9,776 bases of DNA from Schlegelella_A sp038241255. Lineage in GTDB: Bacteria; Pseudomonadota; Gammaproteobacteria; Burkholderiales; Burkholderiaceae_C. Every line of letters begins with the position of its first letter. Within the stretch, counting starts at the first letter, position 1. Under the pieces are notes generated by a model that saw only the letters and a list, made by a program, of their open reading frames with translations, searched no databases and was not told the origin of the DNA. The DNA lies in contig JBBRFW010000100.1 of assembly GCA_038241255.1 (NCBI GenBank), forward strand, positions 1 to 9,776. Direction: 5' to 3'. This document shows positions 1-6,767 of this stretch, in pieces. Position numbers and translations under genes: made by a program.

Positions 1-1928
1 ACGGCTGCATCCTCGTGTTTCGCGACATCAGCGAGCGCAAGGCCGCCGAGCGCGAGATCGGCGAGGCGCAGGCGCGCCTGGCGCGCGTCGTCACCGACAT
101 GGCGATCCCGACGATGGTCTACGCCGACGACGGCGAGGTCGCCCTCGTCAACCACGCCTGGACGAGCGTGAGCGGCTTCACCGCCGGCGAGCTGGCGACG
201 ATCCCGGCCTGGACACGCCGCGCCTACGGCGCTCGCGCCGAGGCGATGAATGCGCTCATCGCCTCGATGTTCAACCTCGAGGACACCGCCGACAACGGCG
301 AGCGCGAGATCACCACCGCGACCGGCGAGAAGCGCGTCTGGCACTTCGTCACCGCGCCGATCGGGCGCGACGGCAAGGGCCGGCGCCTGCTCGTCACCAA
401 CGCGGTCGACGTCACCGAGCGGCGCCGGCTCGGCGATGCGCTGGCGGAAAAGGAAGCGCGCACGCGGCTGGCGATGGAGGCTGCCAACTACGGCGGCTGG
501 GAGTGGGACCGCGCCAGCGGCGCGATGGTCTGGACCGACAAGATGCGCGAGCTGTTCGGCGTCGGCCCCGACGAGCCGATCAGCTTCGAGTTGTTCCAGC
601 AGCGCCTGCACCCCGATGACCGGCTGCTGCGCGAGCGGGCCATCGCCGAGGCTTGGGGAACCGGCGTCTTCGGGGCGGAGTACCGCGTGACCGGGCCCGA
701 GGGCGAGCTGCGCTGGATCTCGTCGCGCGGCCGGGTCATCCGAGGCGCAGACGGCAATCCACGCATGCTCGGCGTCGTCGGCGACATCACCGAGCAGAAA
801 CGCGCGCTCGCGGCGCTCGAGGACGCCGATCGGCGCAAGGACGAGTTCCTCGCCACCCTGGCACACGAGCTTCGCAACCCGCTCGCGCCGCTGCGCAACT
901 CGCTCGCGATCCTGCAGCGGACCGCGGGCGACCCGGCGACCTTCGAGAAGGCCGGTGGCGTGATGGAGCGCCAGCTCAGCCACCTGGTGCGCCTGATCGA
1001 CGACCTGCTCGACGTCAGCAGGATCAGCCTCGACAAGCTCACGCTGCGGCTCGAGCTGGCCAGTCTGGGTGCGGTGATCGAGCATGCCGTCGAAGCTTCG
1101 CGTCCCGCCGCCGAGCGCGCGGGCCACGTCATCGAAGTGCGCCTGCCGCCCCACCCGGTCAAGCTCCGGGCCGACCGCGCGCGCCTCGCGCAGGTTTTCA
1201 GCAACCTGATCGGCAACGCGTGCAAGTTCACACCCGACGGCGGCCGCATCGTCGTCGACGCGCGCGTCGAGGGCGGCGGCGCCGTCGTCAGCGTGCGCGA
1301 CAACGGCATCGGCATCGCCGCCGACCAGCTCGTCGACATCTTCGAGATGTTCTCCCAGATCGACAATTCGCTCGAGCGCGCGCAGGGCGGCCTCGGCATC
1401 GGCCTGACGCTTGTGCGCCGGCTGGTCGAGATGCACGGCGGCAGCGTCGTTGCCAAGAGCGGTGGCGCGGGGGAGGGGAGCGAGTTCACTGTCACGCTTC
1501 CGCTCACGCAGACGACCGCGGCGGCGACTCCGGGCGCGACCGCCGCCGCCGCTGCGCCTGCCGCGCCGCTGCGCCTGCTCGTCGTCGACGACAACGTCGA
1601 CAGCGCGCAGAGCCTGGCGATGCTGCTCTCGCTCGCCGGCCACGACACGCACGTCGCGCACAGCGGCCCGGAGGCGCTGTCGCGCGCCGAGGCGCTCGAG
1701 CCCGACGCGGTGCTGCTCGACCTCGGCCTGCCTGGCCTCAACGGCTACGAGGTCTGCCGGCGCCTGCGCGCCGCGGAATGGGGGCGCGCGATCCCGATCA
1801 TCGCCATCACCGGCTGGGGCCAGGCGGAAGACCGCCAGCGCTCGATGGAAGCCGGCTTCGACGGTCACCTCGTCAAGCCCGTTGTCTTCGAGGAGCTGAT
1901 GGCCTTGCTCGTGGAATCGCTGAGCTAG
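1..1928 (+). CDS. Hybrid sensor histidine kinase (PAS-PAS-HisKA-HATPase-REC), 5' partial
   Basis: Sensor kinase that would autophosphorylate on His and pass the phosphate to its own receiver domain. The frame is open to the left edge (codons from base 3, reading GCILVFRDISERK, the end of a PAS/PAC domain), so the GTG at 15 is internal and the true start lies outside. Domains by base: end of one PAS (1-50); second PAS about 75-420, ending in DVTERR; third PAS of the PAS_3 type about 460-810 (GGWEWD, then GDITEQK); HisKA with the H-box AHELRNPLAPLRN, phospho-acceptor His at 864-866; HATPase_c with N-box NLIGNACKF (from 1203), G1 DNGIGI (from 1299) and G2 GGLGIGL; an Ala/Pro/Thr-rich linker about 1510-1570; REC from about 1570 with VVDDN, phospho-acceptor Asp at 1719-1721 and the conserved Lys at 1875-1877. 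No transmembrane segment is visible in this part. No DNA-binding output domain or regulator gene lies next to it, so its target is unknown. All catalytic motifs are intact. Confidence 0.93.
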   Translation, partial: GCILVFRDISERKAAEREIGEAQARLARVVTDMAIPTMVYADDGEVALVNHAWTSVSGFTAGELATIPAWTRRAYGARAEAMNALIASMFNLEDTADNGEREITTATGEKRVWHFVTAPIGRDGKGRRLLVTNAVDVTERRRLGDALAEKEARTRLAMEAANYGGWEWDRASGAMVWTDKMRELFGVGPDEPISFELFQQRLHPDDRLLRERAIAEAWGTGVFGAEYRVTGPEGELRWISSRGRVIRGADGNPRMLGVVGDITEQKRALAALEDADRRKDEFLATLAHELRNPLAPLRNSLAILQRTAGDPATFEKAGGVMERQLSHLVRLIDDLLDVSRISLDKLTLRLELASLGAVIEHAVEASRPAAERAGHVIEVRLPPHPVKLRADRARLAQVFSNLIGNACKFTPDGGRIVVDARVEGGGAVVSVRDNGIGIAADQLVDIFEMFSQIDNSLERAQGGLGIGLTLVRRLVEMHGGSVVAKSGGAGEGSEFTVTLPLTQTTAAATPGATAAAAAPAAPLRLLVVDDNVDSAQSLAMLLSLAGHDTHVAHSGPEALSRAEALEPDAVLLDLGLPGLNGYEVCRRLRAAEWGRAIPIIAITGWGQAEDRQRSMEAGFDGHLVKPVVFEELMALLVESLS

Positions 1929-1931
1929 ACT
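1905..1931 (+). promoter_or_regulatory. Weak candidate sigma70-type promoter for mrp/apbC
   Basis: TAGACT at 1926-1931 overlaps the stop codon of the kinase gene and resembles a -10 box (T, A, A and T of TATAAT kept). TTGCTC at 1905-1910, 15 bases upstream, matches only the TTG of a -35 box. A start about 7 bases past the -10 would leave a leader of roughly 28 bases. This is pattern matching only; the -35 and spacing are poor. Confidence 0.2.
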
Positions 1932-1965
1932 GGCCCTGCCCCCTTCCCCTTTCGTTCCGTATCCC

Positions 1966-3057
1966 ATGCCCGTCGCCGACACCGATCTGCTCCGCGCCCT
2001 GCAGGCCGTCGTCGACCCCGAGACCGGGCGCGATTTCGTTTCCGCCAAGCAGCTGAAGAACCTGAAAGTCGAAGGCGGCAACGTCGCCTTCGACGTCGAG
2101 CTCGGCTATCCGGCGAAGTCGCGCATCGACGCGCTGCGCAAGGCGCTGATCGCGGCGGCGCGCGGCGTTCCCGGCGTCGCCAACGTCAGCGTCAACGTCA
2201 CGTCGAAGATCATCCCCCACGCGGTGCAGCGCGGCGTGCAGCTGCTGCCCAACATCAAGAACATCGTCGCCGTCGCTTCGGGCAAGGGCGGTGTCGGCAA
2301 GAGCACGACCGCCGTCAACCTCGCGCTCGCGCTCGCCGCCGAAGGCGCCAAGGTCGGCATCCTCGACGCGGACATCTACGGCCCGAGCCAGCCGATGATG
2401 ATGGGCATCGAGGGCCGGCCGGAATCGAGCGACGGCAAGACCATGGAGCCGATGGAGAACTACGGCGTCCAGGTGATGTCGATCGGCTTCCTGGTCGAGC
2501 AGGACAACCCGATGATCTGGCGCGGTCCGATGGTCACGCAGGCTCTCGAGCAGTTGCTGCGCCAGACCAACTGGGCCGACCTCGATTACCTGATCGTCGA
2601 CCTGCCGCCCGGCACGGGCGACATCCAGCTGACGCTGTCGCAGCGCGTTCCGCTCACGGGCGCGGTGATCGTGACGACGCCGCAGGACATCGCCCTCATC
2701 GACGCGAAGAAGGGGATCAAGATGTTCGAGAAGGTCGGCGTGCCGATCCTCGGCATCGTCGAGAACATGGCCGTGCACGTATGCGAGAACTGCGGCCACG
2801 TCGAGCACATCTTCGGCGAGGAGGGCGGCAAGCGCCTCGCAGAGGAGTACAAGATGGATTACCTGGGCGCCTTGCCGCTCAACCTGTCGATCCGGGTCCA
2901 GGCCGACAGCGGCCGGCCGACCGTCGTCAGCGACCCCGACGGCGAGATCGCCGCGCTCTACAAGCGGGTCGCGCGCCAGGTGGCGATCAAGATCGCCGAA
3001 CGGAGCAAGGATTTCTCGTCGAAGTTCCCGACCATCGCGATCTCCAAGAACACGTGA
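1966..3057 (+). CDS. apbC: Mrp/ApbC (NBP35-family) P-loop Fe-S cluster carrier ATPase
   Basis: Cytoplasmic scaffold or carrier that binds a [4Fe-4S] cluster at a dimer interface and delivers it to apo-proteins, with ATP hydrolysis. It has 363 residues, the normal length for proteobacterial members. Residues about 5-80 form the MIP18/DUF59-type N-terminal domain (VDPETGRDFVS). The deviant Walker A GKGGVGKST is at 106-114, followed by the ILDADIYGPSQP switch and VDLPPGTGD. The cluster-binding CxxC is Cys273 and Cys276 (VCENCGH). The C-terminus, ending in FPTIAISKNT, is of the family type, so the gene is complete. The ATG fits the family N-terminus, but no Shine-Dalgarno sequence is visible: the preceding bases are C/T-rich. 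The gene follows the kinase by 37 bases. Next downstream is a decayed oxidoreductase fragment, so cotranscription with the FDH genes is doubtful, although those genes encode Fe-S-rich clients. Confidence 0.96.
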   Translation: MPVADTDLLRALQAVVDPETGRDFVSAKQLKNLKVEGGNVAFDVELGYPAKSRIDALRKALIAAARGVPGVANVSVNVTSKIIPHAVQRGVQLLPNIKNIVAVASGKGGVGKSTTAVNLALALAAEGAKVGILDADIYGPSQPMMMGIEGRPESSDGKTMEPMENYGVQVMSIGFLVEQDNPMIWRGPMVTQALEQLLRQTNWADLDYLIVDLPPGTGDIQLTLSQRVPLTGAVIVTTPQDIALIDAKKGIKMFEKVGVPILGIVENMAVHVCENCGHVEHIFGEEGGKRLAEEYKMDYLGALPLNLSIRVQADSGRPTVVSDPDGEIAALYKRVARQVAIKIAERSKDFSSKFPTIAISKNT

Positions 3058-3061
3058 CCTC

Positions 3062-3470
3062 GTCGCCTCTGGGTACGAGGAAATGCGCCTGGCGATGCAC
3101 GGTGCCATTGCCGGCATCGCGCGGGAGCGGCTGCAGCGGGAAGACAGCGTCACCTGTCCGCGCCTGGGCGCGGACGACCCGGTCGTCCGATCGTCTTCGA
3201 TGACTGCTTCCCGACCGCCAACGGCCGCGTCAGGCTCGTTCCCGCGGACATCATCCCGGCCGCCGGGCGGCCTGACGAGGGTGTCCGTTCGTCCTCCTCA
3301 GCGGCCGCCAGCTCGATCAATGGCACACCGCCAGCATGATGCGGCGGGCCAGCGTTCTCGATTCGCTCGAGCAGTCGGCGACGGCGTCCCTGCGCAAGCG
3401 AGCCCTCACTACCGCACCGGCGCGTCCTGAGCCGGGGCCGCGCCGCTTGGGGTCTATCAACTGGCCCTAG
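3062..3470 (+). pseudogene. Frameshifted C-terminal remnant of a molybdopterin oxidoreductase (FdsA/FdhF-like formate dehydrogenase alpha)
   Basis: This stretch between mrp and the DUF3305 gene has no intact gene, but a conserved protein can be read by changing frame twice. Frame 2 (about 3071-3181) gives GYEEMRLAM...GIARERLQREDSVTCP, then GADDP. Frame 1 (3184-3279) gives RPIVFDDCFPTANGRVRLV, then PADIIPAAGRPDE. Frame 3 (3282 to the TAG at 3468-3470) gives CPFVLLSGRQLDQWHTASMM, then RRASVLDSLEQ. In order, these match my memory of the FDH alpha C-terminal region: xxYERLEREGSVxxP, FPTAxGRxxxVPADxxP, and the molybdopterin-dinucleotide-binding motif GRxLxHWHTGxMTRR. Restoring one G near 3181 gives DDPGRPIVFDD, and one base near 3280 joins PDE to CPFVL, so both shifts look like single-base deletions. 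Everything upstream (most of a protein of about 700-950 residues) is missing, and homology ends soon after 3390. Because most of the gene is absent, sequencing error alone cannot explain it. The family differs from the Tat-type FdhA at 7768. Confidence 0.8.
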
Positions 3471-3473
3471 ACT
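3447..3473 (+). promoter_or_regulatory. Possible -10 element close to the DUF3305 start (near-leaderless transcript?)
   Basis: TAGACT at 3468-3473 lies 6 bases upstream of the ATG at 3480. If it is a -10 box, transcription would begin at about the start codon. No Shine-Dalgarno sequence precedes this ATG, which is compatible with a leaderless mRNA. The only -35-like bases at suitable spacing are TTGGGG at 3447-3452, a weak match. The same hexamer occurs before mrp. Confidence 0.22.
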
Positions 3474-3479
3474 GCGCCG

Positions 3480-3989
3480 ATGGATTCCGTGCCCGACACC
3501 GCGCGCGCATCCCGCCCGGCGATCGCCGTCGCGGTGGTGATCGATCGCCGGCGCGCGCCGAACCGCTGGCAGGACTGGGGCTTCACGATCGCCGACGTCG
3601 TCCCGGCCCAAGATGCGTTCGGCACCGCCGCCCGCATCCTGCGCGACGACGGCGAGGTGCGCCGCATGCTGCATCCGGGCTTCACGCTCGCGCTGCACGC
3701 CGATCAGGCCGACGGCTACTACCTGAACCTCAGCTCGGGCGCGCCGGTGTGGTTCGTCGTCTGGCGCATCGACGATGACGACCCCTCGCGCGCCTGGCCC
3801 GAGACGGTGAGCCTTTCGTACACTGAGGCCGGCCGCTGGCTCGATGCGCAGGAGCGCGTCGACAACGTGCCGCTCCAGCCCGAGCTCGTGCCCTGGCTGC
3901 AGGCGTACACCGATGCGCACTATCGGCCCGAAGAGAAGAAGGCGCGGCGCAGGCCGCAGTCGTTCGTGGCCCCGGCGGAACGCGGGTGA
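3480..3989 (+). CDS. DUF3305 domain protein of formate dehydrogenase loci
   Basis: 169-residue soluble protein with no signal peptide, membrane segment or cysteine pair. I assign it to DUF3305 from its pattern: an N-terminal beta segment (AIAVAVVIDRR) followed by PNRWQDWGF at 27-35, then MLHPGFTLALHADQADGYYL, GAPVWFVVWR to residue 96, and an ETVSLSYTEAGRWLDAQERVD helix entry. The C-terminus is basic (EEKKARRRPQ). Members occur next to DUF3306 genes in FDH clusters; their biochemical function is unknown to me, and a role in assembly or maturation is inferred from context only. The ATG at 3480 lacks a ribosome-binding site but gives the expected N-terminus. The stop overlaps the next start as GTGA, suggesting translational coupling. 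It is the first intact gene after the FDH-like remnant. Confidence 0.88.
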   Translation: MDSVPDTARASRPAIAVAVVIDRRRAPNRWQDWGFTIADVVPAQDAFGTAARILRDDGEVRRMLHPGFTLALHADQADGYYLNLSSGAPVWFVVWRIDDDDPSRAWPETVSLSYTEAGRWLDAQERVDNVPLQPELVPWLQAYTDAHYRPEEKKARRRPQSFVAPAERG

Positions 3990-4624
3990 CGGCCGACGGC
4001 GGAAGCCTGCTTTCGCGCTGGGCGCGCCGCAAGGCCGAGGCGCGCAGCGGCGCGACCGCGGCGGAGAACCCGGCGGTCGCCGCGACGCCAGACGCGCCGC
4101 CGCCGCCTGCCTTGCCCGACCTGCCGCCGGCGCTCGCGACGCCGCCCACCGCGCCGGTCGAGCTGACGCCATTGCCGACGCTGAACGACGTCGCCCGCCT
4201 GACGCACGCCTCCGACTATTCGCCCTATGTCGCCCGCAACGTCGACGCGCGCGTGCGCAACGCGGCGATGAAGAAGCTCTTCAGCGACCCGCGCTTCAAC
4301 GTCATGGACGGGCTCGACACCTACATCGACGACTACGGCAAGCCCGATCCGATCCCCCTCTCGATGCTGCGACGGATGAACCAGTCTGCCGCCCTCGGCC
4401 TGTTCGCCGACGAGCCAGAGGCGGGCGTGCCGTACGACAGGCTTGCCGCGCCGCCCGCCGAGGCTTCCCCCGATGGTGCCGACCTTGCCGCGATGGCACA
4501 GTCGGCATTGCCCTCTCCACCGCTTGCCGAGGTCCCGACCCGCGCCGATGACGACCCTGATCTGCAACTGCAACCAGACCATCCCGATCGACGGGCCGGC
4601 ACTGAGCCGGGCACTCGCGGCTGA
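3986..4624 (+). CDS. DUF3306 domain protein of formate dehydrogenase loci
   Basis: 212-residue protein starting at a GTG that shares GTGA with the upstream stop. It begins with LLSRWARRKAEAR (residues 8-20), the basic N-terminal helix typical of DUF3306. An Ala/Pro-rich low-complexity linker spans about 21-62. The conserved core follows: LPTLNDVARLTHASDYSPYV, then VRNAAMKKLFSDPRFNVMDGLDTYIDDYG (about 90-118) and PDPIPLSMLRRM. The tail after residue 145 is variable and acidic. Function is unknown; the family travels with DUF3305, an Fe-S protein, a TorD-like chaperone and FdhA, so an FDH assembly role is inferred. Oddity: the last 25 or so codons (4548-4624) overlap the start of the polyferredoxin gene in another frame. 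That is far longer than the usual 4-base coupling, so an earlier stop may have been lost. Confidence 0.88.
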   Translation: MTADGGSLLSRWARRKAEARSGATAAENPAVAATPDAPPPPALPDLPPALATPPTAPVELTPLPTLNDVARLTHASDYSPYVARNVDARVRNAAMKKLFSDPRFNVMDGLDTYIDDYGKPDPIPLSMLRRMNQSAALGLFADEPEAGVPYDRLAAPPAEASPDGADLAAMAQSALPSPPLAEVPTRADDDPDLQLQPDHPDRRAGTEPGTRG

Positions 4625-6767
4625 CGGCGGCGGCGCCGACACCGTTCACTCGCTGCTGTGCCGGCGCGAAGCCGGCGCCTTTCAGCGCGCGGCGCGGTCG
4701 AGCGACGACCTGCTCGTCGCCTGCACGCAAGAGAGCCGCCTCTTCCTCGAGCTGGCGGGCGCGACCGAAGGCGCGCTCTCGCCCGACGAGCGGCCGATCC
4801 GCTTCGTCAACATTCGCGAGAGCGGCGGCTGGTCGAAGGACGCGGCGATGGCGCTGCCGAAGATGGCCGCCCTGATCGCCGCCGCGCAGCTCGCGCCCGC
4901 CGAGCCGGTGGCGACGGTCTCGTACGCCTCCAAAGGGCGCGTCCTCGTCATCGGCAGCGCCGACCGCGCGCAACGCGCCGCCGCGCTGCTCGCTGACAAG
5001 CTCGAGGTCAGCCTGCTGCTGCCCAGCGCCGGCGGCACGCTGGACCAGGCGCGGACCATGCCGGTACACACCGGAAAGCCGACGCGCATCACCGGCTGGC
5101 TCGGGGCGTTCGAGGTGGCGTGGTCACGCGCGAACCCGATCGACCCCGACCTCTGTACGCGCTGCAATGCGTGCATCGAAGTCTGTCCTGAGCAGGCGAT
5201 CGGCTTCGGCTACCAGATCGATCTCGACAAGTGCGCCGGCCACCGCGACTGCGTGCACGCCTGCGGTGTCGCCGGCGCGATCGATTTCGGACGGGCCGCG
5301 GAAGAGCAGAGCGACCGCTTCGACCTTGTTCTCGACCTGCAGCAGCAGCCGGCGATCTCGCTGCACCAGCCGCCGCAGGGCTACTTCCACGCCGGCGACG
5401 ACACGGCCTTGTTCGCGGCGGTGATGCGCCTGCGCGAGAGCGTCGGTGAGTTCGAGAAGCCGAAGTTCTTCGACTACAAGCAGAAGATCTGCGCCCACAC
5501 GCGCAACGGCCAGATCGGTTGCACCGCGTGCATCGACGTCTGCTCGGCGGCCGCGATCCGCAGCGATGCCGGGACGAAGGGGCGAACCGGCGCGGGCGGC
5601 ATCATCGTCGAGCCGCACCTGTGCGTCGGCTGCGGCGCCTGCACGACGGTGTGCCCGAGCGGCGCGCTGACCTACGCCGCGCCGCGCCCGAACGAGCTCG
5701 GCACGCGCATCCGCACGATGCTCGCCACCTATGCGCGCGCCGGAGGCCGCGATCCGGCGCTGCTGATCCACAGCCAGGAAGCAGGCGCGGGCGCGATCGA
5801 AGCCCTCGGCCGGGCGGCGCGCGTCGACGCGGCGCTGAACGGCGTGCCGGCGCGCGTGCTGCCGCTCGAGGTCTGGCACACGGCCTCGGTCGGCATCGAC
5901 CTCTGGCTGGCGGCGATCGCGCAGGGCGCATCCCAGGTCTGGGTGCTGGTGACTCACGAGGAAGCGCCCGCGTATCGAGAGGCGCTCGACGCGCAGATGA
6001 AGGTCGCGCAAGCGATCCTGAGCGGACTCGGCTTCGCGGGCGAGCACTTCCGCATCGTCGGCGCCGGCGAGGTGTCACGCCTGCACGGGCGCGCCGTCCC
6101 GACCGGGCCGGCGGCGGCGGCGCCGTCGCCACCGCGCTCGACCGAGCCGTCGCTCATTCGATTCGATGCGGCGCTGCGCCGCCCGCCGGCGGCGACGGTG
6201 CGCCGCGCCGCGACCTTCGCGGTCCAGCCCGACAAGCGGACGACGCTCGATCTCGCCTTCGAGCATCTCCTGTGCGAGGCGCCGACCCCGGCCGATGTGA
6301 TCGCCCTGCCGGCGCCCGCCGCGGCGCCGACCCCGTTCGGCGCGATCGTCGTCGACAAGAGCACGTGCACGCTGTGTCTGGCGTGCGTCGGCGCGTGCCC
6401 CGAGGGCGCGCTTGTCGATAACCCCGACTCGCCGCGCCTGGGCTTCATCGAGAAGAACTGCGTCCAATGCGGCCTGTGTGCGAGCACCTGTCCGGAAGCC
6501 GCCATCACGCTGGTGCCGCGGCTGCTCCTCGCCGACGGCGGCAAGGCCCGCCGGCAGACGCGCGTGCTCCACGAGGCCGAGCCGTTCCGCTGCGTGCGCT
6601 GCGCCAAGCCTTTCGGCACGTTGCGCGCGATCGAGTCGATGGTCGCCAGGCTCTCCGGCCATTCGATGTTCCAGGGCCGCGCCGCCGAGCGGCTGCAGAT
6701 GTGCGGCGACTGCCGCGTCATCGACCTGCACAGCGATCCCGGCGAAGTGCGGATCACCGAGCTGTGA
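4548..6767 (+). CDS. Large multi-cluster 4Fe-4S polyferredoxin of the formate dehydrogenase locus
   Basis: 739-residue cytoplasmic protein with no signal peptide. I chose the ATG at 4548 because MTTLICNCNQTIPIDG is a family-like N-terminus; an in-frame ATG at 4443 lies deep inside the DUF3306 gene. Cysteine motifs: CTRCNACIEVC at 203-213 with CAGHRDCVHAC at 229-239 (ferredoxin pair 1); Cys315 plus CTACIDVC at 325-332, with CVGCGACTTVC at 359-369 (pair 2); CTLCLACVGAC at 607-617 with CVQCGLCASTC at 638-648 (pair 3); then CVRC at 682-685 and CGDC at 719-722, which look like a zinc-ribbon-type or extra metal site. This allows about six [4Fe-4S] clusters. Residues 1-170 and about 375-560 lack cluster motifs. 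The latter region (ALLIHSQEAG...VGIDLWLAAIAQGASQVWVLVT) loosely recalls the MvhD/FrhD-type fold without its cysteines. The likely role is electron transfer, or Fe-S supply, linked to FDH; its redox partner is unknown. Its stop overlaps the next start as GTGA. Confidence 0.9.
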   Translation: MTTLICNCNQTIPIDGPALSRALAADGGGADTVHSLLCRREAGAFQRAARSSDDLLVACTQESRLFLELAGATEGALSPDERPIRFVNIRESGGWSKDAAMALPKMAALIAAAQLAPAEPVATVSYASKGRVLVIGSADRAQRAAALLADKLEVSLLLPSAGGTLDQARTMPVHTGKPTRITGWLGAFEVAWSRANPIDPDLCTRCNACIEVCPEQAIGFGYQIDLDKCAGHRDCVHACGVAGAIDFGRAAEEQSDRFDLVLDLQQQPAISLHQPPQGYFHAGDDTALFAAVMRLRESVGEFEKPKFFDYKQKICAHTRNGQIGCTACIDVCSAAAIRSDAGTKGRTGAGGIIVEPHLCVGCGACTTVCPSGALTYAAPRPNELGTRIRTMLATYARAGGRDPALLIHSQEAGAGAIEALGRAARVDAALNGVPARVLPLEVWHTASVGIDLWLAAIAQGASQVWVLVTHEEAPAYREALDAQMKVAQAILSGLGFAGEHFRIVGAGEVSRLHGRAVPTGPAAAAPSPPRSTEPSLIRFDAALRRPPAATVRRAATFAVQPDKRTTLDLAFEHLLCEAPTPADVIALPAPAAAPTPFGAIVVDKSTCTLCLACVGACPEGALVDNPDSPRLGFIEKNCVQCGLCASTCPEAAITLVPRLLLADGGKARRQTRVLHEAEPFRCVRCAKPFGTLRAIESMVARLSGHSMFQGRAAERLQMCGDCRVIDLHSDPGEVRITEL

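Noticed and set aside
488..1741. Long open frame on the minus strand inside the kinase gene
   Set aside because: Arg/Ser/Pro-rich translation without recognisable motifs, opposite a kinase with all catalytic motifs; a GC-rich shadow frame.
3058..3080. Inverted repeat CCTCGT...ACGAGG after the mrp stop as a terminator
   Set aside because: Six-base stem with an 11-base loop, followed by A residues rather than a T run; it also lies within the start of the decayed FDH fragment, so it is probably chance.
1873..3153. Long minus-strand frame opposite mrp
   Set aside because: Asp/Val/Arg/His-rich translation typical of an antisense shadow; mrp on the + strand carries complete family motifs.
3083..3430. 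115-codon + strand frame between mrp and the DUF3305 gene as an independent small gene
   Set aside because: Only its first 33 or so codons are homologous to FDH; the rest is an out-of-frame reading across the two frameshifts. The pseudogene interpretation explains the whole region better.
3150..4172. 340-codon minus-strand frame over the remnant and the DUF3305 gene
   Set aside because: No motif, and opposite two better-supported + strand readings.
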